IMG/VR virus record: IMGVR_UViG_3300044678_002197
Location: 1 to 27,519 of that record
Strand: one strand, 5' to 3'
Origin: a virus
Length of the DNA stretch: 27,519 bases
Part shown: positions 6,035 through 13,572 of the stretch, in pieces
How the letters are laid out: every line of letters starts with the position of its first letter
How positions within the stretch are numbered: position 1 is the first letter of the stretch
Notes under the pieces: model-generated
Databases searched by the model: none
Seen by the model: the letters and a program-made list of their open reading frames with translations, nothing else
What the model was told of the DNA's origin: nothing
Program-made: the position numbers and the translations under genes

Positions 6035-6495
6035 GCCTTCTCTCCAACGAGGTACAGTTCGATGTCGGCGGCCGTGCCGCTTGAATTGGTGAGCGTGATG
6101 GATGTTGCCGCCCACCCGGTTGCGTCGGTCTTGGTGGCGTAGACCACGCCGCCAGGCCCGAGCGTTGCCGTGACGTGTGCGTTCATGGCGAGCGTGACCG
6201 TCGCCGAGGTCGAGCGGTTCACGGCGAGAACGACCTTGGTGGCGGCGAGGTTCAGCGTCCCCGTGCCGCCGAACACATTGAGCGGCAGCGAGGAAAACGT
6301 GACGGTCTGTGATCCGCTGCCGGCCACGGTAATCACGTCGCGCCAATAGGCATTTGCCTGATTCGCCGCTGTGCCATTGGCAAGGGCAAACGTGAGGTTC
6401 ACCGTCGCCGTGTCGGTGATGTCTGTGAGGTTGAGCGTGTCGACCAGGCGGGGGACGACGCGGAGCGACCCGGATAGCGAGAACGTGGTAGCCAT
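6031..6495 (-). CDS. beta-rich virion-type protein (154 aa)
   Basis: The composition is rich in Thr, Val, Ala, Ser and Asn with regular alternating hydrophobic strands (TATVNLTFALANG, SQTVTFSSLPL, SATVTLAMNAHVTATLG). This is typical for phage decoration, fibre or tail-tip subunits. It has no cysteine. It ends with DIELYLVGEKA, which resembles the end of the upstream 6495-7028 product (YSLFLIGTSTAAG), so the two may be distant relatives. The start overlaps that gene's stop as TGATG. The exact virion position is not known. Confidence 0.65.
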   Translation of the reverse strand: MATTFSLSGSLRVVPRLVDTLNLTDITDTATVNLTFALANGTAANQANAYWRDVITVAGSGSQTVTFSSLPLNVFGGTGTLNLAATKVVLAVNRSTSATVTLAMNAHVTATLGPGGVVYATKTDATGWAATSITLTNSSGTAADIELYLVGEKA

Positions 6496-7028
6496 CAGCC
6501 GCTGCCTCCAGAGCCGCCCGCTGCGGTGCTCGTGCCAATTAGAAACAGGGAGTAGGTCACGGATGCCGCGTTGGGGTTGGCAATGCGGATCACCGAATTT
6601 TCAGCCACCACTTCCCATGCGTCGGTCTGGTTGACCGCAATCCACTCGGAGCCGGGCCCGACCTCGGCTGCGTAGACAACGGTGGGGCGGCCTGGGTCAA
6701 CGCCCACCAGTAGCCGCCGGCCGGCTGTGGTGCTTTCGTTCACAAGGCGGATCACCCGCAACTGCCGGAACACGAACGGCACCGTCACGCCCAGCGTTTG
6801 CTGGGAGAGGTTGAGGAGGTCAAACTCCTCGATTGCGTTGGCCGGGATCGTCCGCTGATCGGCAAAAACGAGATCGGCCTCCCCAGGGCCGTCGCCATCA
6901 CTGATCGCGTAGGTGGCGCTCTGCGTTTTGCGATTGGCAATAGAGCCGACTTCCTGCGTGTCGGTCCGCGTCCACTGCAACGAGGTGCGAACCGTGCCGG
7001 TAAGGGTGTCCGTGAGTGTGTCAGCCAT
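6495..7028 (-). CDS. beta-rich virion-type protein (177 aa)
   Basis: The start MADTLTDTLTGTVRTSLQW is followed by strands typical for a jelly-roll or similar all-beta virion protein (VVYAAEVGPGSEWIAVNQTD, ASVTYSLFLIG). The tail is Gly/Ser rich (AAGGSGGSG). ATG 7028 overlaps the stop of the upstream gene as TGATG; a frame extending to 7076 has no ribosome binding site. Probably a structural or host-contact protein that pairs with the product of 6031-6495. Confidence 0.65.
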   Translation of the reverse strand: MADTLTDTLTGTVRTSLQWTRTDTQEVGSIANRKTQSATYAISDGDGPGEADLVFADQRTIPANAIEEFDLLNLSQQTLGVTVPFVFRQLRVIRLVNESTTAGRRLLVGVDPGRPTVVYAAEVGPGSEWIAVNQTDAWEVVAENSVIRIANPNAASVTYSLFLIGTSTAAGGSGGSG

Positions 7029-7261
7029 CAGACGATCCCCAGTTCGATAGCCCGGCGAGCGGCATCCACGGTGCAACCAAGGCGAAAGGCGACGAGCTCT
7101 AGGTCGGCTTTAGATAAACGTGTGGGCGGCCGGCTCGTGACCTTTCCCCAGAATTGCTGCGATGGTTTGAAGTGGCTGGCAAACGACAGGATTTCGCCGG
7201 GGGCCGCGATTGCCTCGCGTCCATCCGCACCGCCTCTGCGCCAATGCGCCGCCGCGATCAT
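7028..7261 (-). CDS. small hypothetical protein (77 aa)
   Basis: ATG 7261 has CGGAGG six bases upstream, much better than any longer reading of the frame, which would overlap the DUF6378-like gene by 95 bases. The C-terminal region (LSKADLELVAFRLGCTVDAARRAIELGIV) is a predicted helical bundle and could be a small DNA- or protein-binding domain. No family was recognised. Confidence 0.6.
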   Translation of the reverse strand: MIAAAHWRRGGADGREAIAAPGEILSFASHFKPSQQFWGKVTSRPPTRLSKADLELVAFRLGCTVDAARRAIELGIV

Positions 7262-7313
7262 CGCAAGCCTCCGGCCCTCTAGCGTGGCTGTCGGAGGCGG
7301 TGAAACGGAGGGG

Positions 7314-7883
7314 CTATGGATGCTCGCGGCACTCTGCCCGGCACGCGGCGTAGCCGGCCAAGTCGACATCGTTATCGCGGCAGTCCGCCGGCCCGCGAGA
7401 TCGGGCAATCTTGTCGAGCACCATGATCGTCGCCCAGTCGCGCTCGGAGAACGTCGTGCCGAAAGCCGCGTTCACGAGTGCGACCGTGATGGAGAAGTGA
7501 CCTTGCGGCGGCCCGTACTTTCCGCGCCGATCCCGCACCGCCTCCAAAGCATCAAGGAGCAGACGCTCGGCCGCCGTTTCGCTGCCGCAGCCGTCTGCGA
7601 TGACGCCACGCCCCAAGGGCATCGCGGGCGTTCTCAGTTCCCGCTCGCCACGGAGAATCCAGTCGGCGGGGATTTCCTGCCGCTCATAATCGGCATCGGC
7701 GGGGGCGTCGCAGGCGGCGTGGGCGGCATCAAGCGTCATAGTGCGTTCCTTCTGAAGTTGGCGAATCATCTGGATCTGGCGAAGCGAGTCGGCGGCCAGC
7801 GTGCCGCTTGTACCGGTGTACGCGCCACTGAACTGGCGAGCGCGGTACTCGGCGGCCTGGAGGTCGTCGTCTGAAAGCATCAT
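7314..7883 (-). CDS. DUF6378-like phage protein (189 aa)
   Basis: The C-terminal half (residues about 105-185) has the features of the DUF6378 phage family: a Leu-rich helix ending in VRDRRGKYGPPQGHF, then a helix and WATIMVLDKIARSRG, then DNDVDLAGYAACRAE. The function of this family is unknown; it is frequent in phage genomes and looks like an all-helical fold of the MazG/dUTPase sort (my inference). The N-terminal 70 residues are extra and helical. The start ATG 7883 overlaps the TGA of the phosphoesterase gene (ATGA). Confidence 0.75.
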   Translation of the reverse strand: MMLSDDDLQAAEYRARQFSGAYTGTSGTLAADSLRQIQMIRQLQKERTMTLDAAHAACDAPADADYERQEIPADWILRGERELRTPAMPLGRGVIADGCGSETAAERLLLDALEAVRDRRGKYGPPQGHFSITVALVNAAFGTTFSERDWATIMVLDKIARSRGPADCRDNDVDLAGYAACRAECREHP

Positions 7884-8962
7884 GGGCGGCGCTGCAAGTC
7901 ACGGTCACAGAAAATCGGGAACGCCTGCGTCACTTCGTTGCGGCCGTGGTCGATCACGATGGCCGCTTGGCATGGAGGCTCGTAGGCGGCCTTTATCCGC
8001 ACGGCGTAGGCGTTGTGGCCGATGAGCGACCCGTTGCTGACGTAACGTCCAGCCCGCAGCCATGACCACTGATGCCAGTGCCCGAAGACCGTCAGGTCGG
8101 CCCGCTCGATAGCCTGCCACGCCGCGTTGGCCTTGCTGACGGGCACATGGATGCCGCCGATCCCGCCCGAGAACGAGTAACCATGGCCGTGGTGCGCTCG
8201 AATCTTGAAACCGTCGAGGTTGATGTAGTTCAAATAACTTTCGCTCACCTTCCACGCGACGTTCTTGTTGCGTTCGTTTTGGGCGAGCGTGATATAGAGG
8301 TTTTGTTCGTAACTGTGCTCGGCCTCTGTGCCGATCCGGGGCTTCCTCTCGCCGGCATTTGAGCGGCCGTGGTTTCCGCACGAGGTTGCAACGATGACCT
8401 CGCGAGCCAGCCCCGACACGGTGTCGATGAAACCGCGGATGCGTTCGCCGGCCCAGCGGGTCGCGGCGAGCGGTGCCAGTTGGGCCAGCTCGGCAGTGTC
8501 GGGATGGATATGCCCACTCAAAAAGTCCCCGCCAAGCCAGACCAAAACGCGATCGATGTGGGCCAGCCGCCGCTGATGCTCAAGCATCTGTGAAAAACGC
8601 TCAGTCAGTTCGCCGATGCGGCGGTCGGCCGTGTCTAGGTCGAACGAGTTGAGCCCGTTACAAGTCTCCGGGTCGACACGTTCCTCAACGTGCCAGTCGG
8701 AAAGAAGAACGACCATCGTGGCCGGATGCTTTGCCCGTACCTTTTTTGGTGCAGGCTTTGGCCGTACCGGCTTGATGCCCTGCAACTGGATAAGTGCGTC
8801 GGCCCGATCGCGCTCGCGGTCAATCTGTTGGAGGGCGGCCTTGTAGCGGCCCTTCAGCATGGCGACTTCAGCCCGCAGCTTGGCGAGTTCCGCGTCCGCC
8901 GCCAGCCGCTCATTCATGGCGGCATTGGCGAGCACGTCGTCGGCTAGTCGAGGTTTAGCCAA
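7880..8962 (-). CDS. calcineurin-like metallophosphoesterase (360 aa)
   Basis: The metal-binding motifs of the family appear in order: LLSDWHVEE (Asp89, His91), WLGGDFLSG (Asp146), SCGNHGR (Asn197, His198), HHGHG (around His258) and FGHWHQW (His295, His297). The enzyme should bind two metal ions and cut phosphoesters, most likely nucleic acid or nucleotide. The first 60 residues form a charged coiled coil. Start is TTG 8962 with GGGGAT eight bases before it, overlapping the upstream gene by 19 bases. Such enzymes occur in phages as DNA-processing nucleases, though here it is set among late genes. Confidence 0.9.
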   Translation of the reverse strand: MAKPRLADDVLANAAMNERLAADAELAKLRAEVAMLKGRYKAALQQIDRERDRADALIQLQGIKPVRPKPAPKKVRAKHPATMVVLLSDWHVEERVDPETCNGLNSFDLDTADRRIGELTERFSQMLEHQRRLAHIDRVLVWLGGDFLSGHIHPDTAELAQLAPLAATRWAGERIRGFIDTVSGLAREVIVATSCGNHGRSNAGERKPRIGTEAEHSYEQNLYITLAQNERNKNVAWKVSESYLNYINLDGFKIRAHHGHGYSFSGGIGGIHVPVSKANAAWQAIERADLTVFGHWHQWSWLRAGRYVSNGSLIGHNAYAVRIKAAYEPPCQAAIVIDHGRNEVTQAFPIFCDRDLQRRP

Positions 8963-9201
8963 TGGACAATCCCCGCATCGTTTGAGGTTCTAAAGCCACG
9001 ATCGGAAACGGCCGCACGGATCGCCCTGGCAAGCGAGTATTTGCGGACGCTTAACTCGCCGCGGCGGTATTGGTTTTTGAGGTCTAGCAACTGCCGACGC
9101 AGATCCTCCGGGAGTTGATCCACCCAGGCCGCCGGGCCGGGCCGCAGATTGGTCGCCCTGCCGAGAACGTCGGCAACAAGATTTCCTTTGCCCTTTGCCA
9201 C
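8944..9201 (-). CDS. small hypothetical protein, possible DNA-binding (85 aa)
   Basis: GTG 9201 is preceded by GGAGG six bases away. The start (AKGKGNLVADVLGRATNLRPG) is basic, and the rest is helical with PEDLRRQLLDLKNQYRRGEL and a C-terminal HTH-like stretch (SLARAIRAAVSDRGF then TSNDAGIVHWL). It could bind DNA or be an adaptor of the phosphoesterase, whose start it overlaps. Family not recognised. Confidence 0.6.
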   Translation of the reverse strand: MAKGKGNLVADVLGRATNLRPGPAAWVDQLPEDLRRQLLDLKNQYRRGELSVRKYSLARAIRAAVSDRGFRTSNDAGIVHWLNLD

Positions 9202-9202
9202 G

Positions 9203-9490
9203 TCATTCCTCCGGGGCGTGGTGGTCGGGCATCAGCAGAGCAGAGGCGTCAAGGAAACCGCTCAAGGTCTCGGCGAAGTCGGCGACGGCGTCCTCGTGGA
9301 GGTCAGGCCACCGGGCGTGGATCAACTCGTGGACGATCGTGTCGACTAGGTCGGCCACGTTCATGCCTCGTCGCAATTTGATGGTCTTCCGTTCGTAGTC
9401 GCAGAGCCCATCAAGGCCGCGCAGACGGCAATCCCACTCCACCTTCCACCGCTGGTTTCCGATGTAGACGGTGCGGCGGCGGCGCTTCAC
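9203..9490 (-). CDS. HExxH zinc-metallopeptidase-like protein (95 aa)
   Basis: The motif HELIH (His54, Glu55, His58 from the chosen start) lies in DTIVHELIHARWP, followed about 15 residues later by an acidic helix (AVADFAETL) that could give the third ligand. This is the layout of short zinc peptidases related to SprT/ImmA-type minimal gluzincins. The N-terminus is basic (KRRRRTVYIG). GTG 9490 is preferred because GGAG lies six bases upstream and the codon overlaps the TGA of the glycosyltransferase gene as GTGA. Its substrate is unknown; roles in phage protein maturation or against host factors are possible. Confidence 0.75.
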   Translation of the reverse strand: MKRRRRTVYIGNQRWKVEWDCRLRGLDGLCDYERKTIKLRRGMNVADLVDTIVHELIHARWPDLHEDAVADFAETLSGFLDASALLMPDHHAPEE

Positions 9491-10389
9491 GTCCCGCTCC
9501 ACTTTGAGGCAAGGCTGGCCGCAGCATCGGCAATGAACCGCCGATTGATGATGCTCGGCAGCAGCACGCCGGAAGCGATTTCAGCCTTTGCCCCGCAAGC
9601 GTGCTGGAACAGCAGATCACCGGCCGTGTCGTGCTGGTGGATGGCTGGAGCCACCCACCGCGGATTACGCGAGGGCATGGCATAGGGACGGTCGACAAGG
9701 TGCCACGCCAAGAGAAACGTGTCCTTATCCCCGTAGACCCATTTGTAGACGTAGTCGCTCCACTGGTTGAGCAGGAGCGCCACATCAAGGCAGGCAAGGT
9801 GACGGGCACGGCTCACCAGAATCTGCCCACTCTCAAACGGGCGGGCGGGCTGCGGCTCTAGGCCGACGTTTTCCCAAGCCGCGACGGGCACCCATTCTTT
9901 GCGCTCCCGTTGCGGCGGCAAATCCGGCCAGAACATCGCTCCCGTCCGCACAAAGTTCGTGTCGTTGAACAGCCGCGTCGGGTCGACAACCGGGCACTGG
10001 TCGGCGTCGAGCAGGAGCACCTCCGCAAAGGCCGCGTGACGCAAGGCAAACGCTTTTAACTCCCACCCGCACTTGGGCACGACACAGCCATGGAGTCGGC
10101 AATACTCGTCCGCAAGCGTGACGCTTACGCCCGGCCATTCCTCAAGCAGTCGCCGCTGGGTGACGCTCATTTCCCACGCCCCGAGCGACCAGACTTGGAT
10201 GGGCAGCCGGCAACCGAGACCACGCAGGCAGGTGATGAGGTGCCACGCTAGTCGGTAGTAGAGGTCGCCGCCGGCAACGATGACGATCCCGCGCCAAGAC
10301 GCGACGGGCGGCAGTGCCGGGGGTGGCGTGACGAGGCGGCTGGCCAGGGCCTCGCGGAAAGTGCCAGAAAGGGCGTCCATGGCCCTCAT
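9487..10389 (-). CDS. MNN1-like (alpha-mannosyltransferase family) glycosyltransferase (300 aa)
   Basis: The segment GWELKAFALRH followed by FAEVLLLDADQCPVVDP (Lys112; Asp128-x-Asp130) matches the core of the Mannosyl_trans3/MNN1 family, where the DxD binds metal and nucleotide sugar. The middle and C-terminal parts (SGQILVSRARH, DKDTFLLAWHL, AIHQHD) also follow the pattern of this fold. The enzyme should transfer a sugar from a nucleotide donor; the acceptor is unknown. The start is uncertain, ATG 10389 or ATG 10380, both with weak ribosome binding sites. It sits after the tail-tip genes, separate from the other glycosyltransferase genes at 19-21 kb. Confidence 0.8.
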   Translation of the reverse strand: MRAMDALSGTFREALASRLVTPPPALPPVASWRGIVIVAGGDLYYRLAWHLITCLRGLGCRLPIQVWSLGAWEMSVTQRRLLEEWPGVSVTLADEYCRLHGCVVPKCGWELKAFALRHAAFAEVLLLDADQCPVVDPTRLFNDTNFVRTGAMFWPDLPPQRERKEWVPVAAWENVGLEPQPARPFESGQILVSRARHLACLDVALLLNQWSDYVYKWVYGDKDTFLLAWHLVDRPYAMPSRNPRWVAPAIHQHDTAGDLLFQHACGAKAEIASGVLLPSIINRRFIADAAASLASKWSGT

Positions 10390-10440
10390 GGTGGGCTATC
10401 GGTCAAGCCGCCCGGAGGGGGTTAGGTGGCTTGTGTGTCG

Positions 10441-12000
10441 TCAGGTGACCAACTGCATAGACCATTGCCCCGCAAATGCGAGGGGCGGGTTGCCGAGAAA
10501 GCTCGCCGGCCACGGGCTTACGCCGAAAGGCCCGAACCCATCGGCACCGCGTTGCGGATAAAGACCTGCCACATCAAACGATACAGAGTCTCCCTGCAAA
10601 AACGCGACATTGGCCGGAGCATTCACGCGCAGCGCGTACCTGACAAACTGCTGTCCGACGCCAAAGGTGCCGACGAGCTCAGCCGGCAACTCAATGACCC
10701 ATGACACAAGCAGTCTCGCGATAGGCGTCCACGCATTGGACGAGCACGGTGCCGTGTTGATTGGAACCGAGTCAAAGTCTAGGACCGCGGAAATCTCAAT
10801 CGCCTTTAGTAGGAGCGTGTGCTCTTCGGTAACCTCTTCTGTGAAGGCATTGTAGACGCTGCCGGTAAACGATGAATCAGGCTCGTCGGCATACCAAAAG
10901 GCAGCGTCGGAAAGCCTGTCAGCGCCTTGGTATTGGGTGAGTTCATATGTTCCCTGCAACAGGCCAGTCACTGCGGCGACTATAAGTCGTTCGCGGTCTA
11001 AGAATGGCCCAGGCCATTCGCTCGGCTCTGGAATTGTGAGCGACAACGCAGTCTTTGCGGAGTCATGCTGAGCGCCGATGATGTTGTTGCAATATTTCCA
11101 CACGGTGCATTTGCCGTCGGACCTCCAAGGCCATTTGCTGCGCTGGTCAGCAAACTCGCCTTGGCCGCAAAAAGGCGACGTGTCGTCGGGGATGCACGCT
11201 TCCTTGAAACTGGACCGCCGCCTTGCGTAGTGAGCAGCGACAACGTCTGTCAGCACTTGTGCCGTGCGCGAAACGGCAATTCTGTTGTGCGATGGAACGC
11301 CAACAGACTCCGGCTCAAACACAGCCGTCGGGAAGGCAACGTATGAATTTCGGTCCACAGGGTCGCCGTTGTAAGCGTCAGCGCTGGCGTAGATTTTGCC
11401 GTCGTGCAATGCGAACCGCCATTCGACAGTCAGGTAGTTTGCGCTGCCGCCCGCCGGCGCGTTGGCGAATCTGTGCGGCAGGCTTTCTACTCCTGGGATG
11501 TTGATGAATCTGCGCGACTGCCTCACGCTGCCGCCGACAAGCACCTCGGCATACAGCCTTACTTCCGCCAATTCCGTGGCTGGGGAATATTGCGTGCTCC
11601 CAAAGTTGCCGGCGTCGTCGCGGTGGGTCATGGTGTGCGATCCATACCCGGCCGCCGTCAGTGGCCCGGCGTTGCTGTTGAACTCGTGAGCGGTGCCGAC
11701 TTCAACGCGAAACCGCAATTCGGCAAGTGCGTTTTGACCGTTGGCATCGCACCAGAGCAGCGTGCTCACCGTAACCGGCTTCGCCCAAAAACGAGGTGAC
11801 GTAGTGTCGCCTGCCGGCCTTTTGTCATAGGTAATCCACTGCACCACGCGGTGATTTCGTTCGCCGAAATAGTCAAACGGCTCAAACGTCACCAGCGGGT
11901 CAACGAGGTATAGGGACTGAGACGGCACGTCGTCGGGCAAGCGGTCAGTCACCCACGAAAAGCGTTCGCAACACTGGCGGCATGTGCAGTCGCCGGCCAT
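10441..12000 (-). CDS. large tail-tip or receptor-binding candidate (519 aa)
   Basis: This is the third gene after the tape measure. The protein is beta-rich, with many aromatic residues and Asn/Ser/Thr, and a cysteine-rich start (AGDCTCRQCCERF). Further cysteines at about 270-310 (CIPDD, FCGQGEF, KCTVWKYC) could form disulfides or bind metal. The place suits a baseplate hub, tail spike or receptor-binding protein. No enzymatic motif is visible. ATG 12000 overlaps the stop of the upstream gene as TGATG. Family not recognised. Confidence 0.65.
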   Translation of the reverse strand: MAGDCTCRQCCERFSWVTDRLPDDVPSQSLYLVDPLVTFEPFDYFGERNHRVVQWITYDKRPAGDTTSPRFWAKPVTVSTLLWCDANGQNALAELRFRVEVGTAHEFNSNAGPLTAAGYGSHTMTHRDDAGNFGSTQYSPATELAEVRLYAEVLVGGSVRQSRRFINIPGVESLPHRFANAPAGGSANYLTVEWRFALHDGKIYASADAYNGDPVDRNSYVAFPTAVFEPESVGVPSHNRIAVSRTAQVLTDVVAAHYARRRSSFKEACIPDDTSPFCGQGEFADQRSKWPWRSDGKCTVWKYCNNIIGAQHDSAKTALSLTIPEPSEWPGPFLDRERLIVAAVTGLLQGTYELTQYQGADRLSDAAFWYADEPDSSFTGSVYNAFTEEVTEEHTLLLKAIEISAVLDFDSVPINTAPCSSNAWTPIARLLVSWVIELPAELVGTFGVGQQFVRYALRVNAPANVAFLQGDSVSFDVAGLYPQRGADGFGPFGVSPWPASFLGNPPLAFAGQWSMQLVT

Positions 12001-12611
12001 CAAAGCACCCCGACGGCCCAGCGGTCGCTAATAACCTGCCCGAGCTCCTTCCACAGCAACTTCACGGGGCCGCACTCTCCAGAATAGAGCTCCCACCGGC
12101 CGCCGCCTGGAGACGTTACAGAGTTTGGCTGTGCCGTCCGCAGCGGCCCGGCGTATCCATGACTGGAGTTGTTGATATAGACCTTCACGGCCAGACACCC
12201 GCTCACGGCTGCCCTCCCCACCGCACCAGCGGCGATGGGCTCTAGGGCAATGCCGATGCGGTCGCCGATCGTGGCGCTTGCGCTGGGATGCACGCCGGCC
12301 ATTACAGGGCCAACAAGGAAATCGCGAGCCCGCGATGAGGCATCGTTCGTGCCGGTCAGTGTGCCGCCGGACGGGTCATTCACGACGCCGCTGAGTCCGA
12401 TGACGCCGTGGAGCGGGATCGCTTCGCCGCTGTCATTCCTGACGAGCACAGTATTTTTCACGAGCATCGCCGGAATGCCTTGGTCGGCATTGATGCTCGG
12501 TCGATTGCCCAAGACGATGTCTGCGGCATCTTGGGCGCGGTTCCACGCACGAGCGCTGATGGCTGCGCCGATCCGCTGGCCCTTTTCGATGCGGCCGTCT
12601 GGGCGTGCCAT
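12000..12611 (-). CDS. tail-tip structural protein candidate (203 aa)
   Basis: The start MARPDGRIEKGQRIGAAIS is followed by a helix and then a beta-rich middle (VLVRNDSGEAIPLHGVIGLSG, DFLVGPVMAGVHP, IGDRIGIALEPIAAGAVG). The repeated hydrophobic strand pattern resembles virion proteins of phage tails. ATG 12611 has GGGGTG upstream and overlaps the preceding stop (TGATG). Located between two other post-tape-measure genes, it is most likely part of the tail tip; the family was not recognised. Confidence 0.65.
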   Translation of the reverse strand: MARPDGRIEKGQRIGAAISARAWNRAQDAADIVLGNRPSINADQGIPAMLVKNTVLVRNDSGEAIPLHGVIGLSGVVNDPSGGTLTGTNDASSRARDFLVGPVMAGVHPSASATIGDRIGIALEPIAAGAVGRAAVSGCLAVKVYINNSSHGYAGPLRTAQPNSVTSPGGGRWELYSGECGPVKLLWKELGQVISDRWAVGVL

Positions 12612-13570
12612 CACGACACCCCGATGCCCAGTTGGGCAAAGTTGGACGAAGTGTAGACCGGATTGACGTACACATATTTGGGGCGTTTGAGCATGTCTGC
12701 GGAGCCGGCACCAACGGTCGCCTCGTACTTTACCCACAGATATTCGTGGCCCTTTTTCTCGATGCCTCCAATGTTGCCAATCTTGAGTGCCTTTGTGGTT
12801 TCGTTAGCCCCCGCGTTAGGCGATGCCACGAACTTGTACGAAAGCGACCAAGGGCCGTCGCCCTTTTCGCTGTCCCAGTCCTGCGAGCCAGAGCAACCAA
12901 GAAACAACACCTCGCCAGCGCGGAACGTGCGAAAGGCTGCATTGTTTACGGTGCCGGTCATGAACGCCGTGCGCTTAATGTAGTTTGCCGTGACGTAGGA
13001 GCTCGGCACATCGTATGTTTCGGTCCACGACAACGCCGGAACCACGATATCCACGCCCGCTACGCTGTCGCCGTCGACCCCAATGGCACCGAACTGGTCA
13101 GGCGTCATTGAGCCGGTAGGGCCATACTTCCGTTCGCCCGTAACGGTGCGAGTGACGATCGGCAGGCCGTCTGGGCCTTCAACGGCCGTCGTGGTGTCGT
13201 CAAAAAGCGGGCTTTGCGTGATGTGCTGCGTGCCGCCCGAGGTGTCGAACGACCGTGACCTCCGCAGCGGGTCCGGCTGATCTTCGTTGTCGGCCCCGGT
13301 CTTTTCGTAGGAAATCGTCACCTGCCATGCGTCGTCGCCCAGATACGAGACGCTGTAGCTTTCCGCGAGCAACTGCACGTCTGGCCGACCGGGGTACTGC
13401 CAAAAGCGAAGCTGCGATGAAATTCTCGAATTGGCTTCGGCGTGAACGGCCACGTCGTCGGTTGTGCCGAAGACCTTGTAAGACCGCGTCATTGTGGACG
13501 ACGCCCGCTTGCCCAAGCGAACAATCGTGGAGGACCGCGATTCGTTGTCTTCAACCCAGGTGAGTGCCAT
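12611..13570 (-). CDS. distal tail or baseplate protein candidate (319 aa)
   Basis: This is the first gene after the tape measure (in the direction of transcription), the usual place of the distal tail protein. The protein is beta-rich (VQLLAESYSVSYLG, WQVTISYEKTG, WSLSYKFVASPN) with aromatic-rich strands and few helices. The end (YVYVNPVYTSSNFAQLGIG) is also strand-like. Similarity to a named family was not recognised. The assignment as tail protein follows from position and composition. Confidence 0.65.
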   Translation of the reverse strand: MALTWVEDNESRSSTIVRLGKRASSTMTRSYKVFGTTDDVAVHAEANSRISSQLRFWQYPGRPDVQLLAESYSVSYLGDDAWQVTISYEKTGADNEDQPDPLRRSRSFDTSGGTQHITQSPLFDDTTTAVEGPDGLPIVTRTVTGERKYGPTGSMTPDQFGAIGVDGDSVAGVDIVVPALSWTETYDVPSSYVTANYIKRTAFMTGTVNNAAFRTFRAGEVLFLGCSGSQDWDSEKGDGPWSLSYKFVASPNAGANETTKALKIGNIGGIEKKGHEYLWVKYEATVGAGSADMLKRPKYVYVNPVYTSSNFAQLGIGVS

Positions 13571-13572
13571 GG

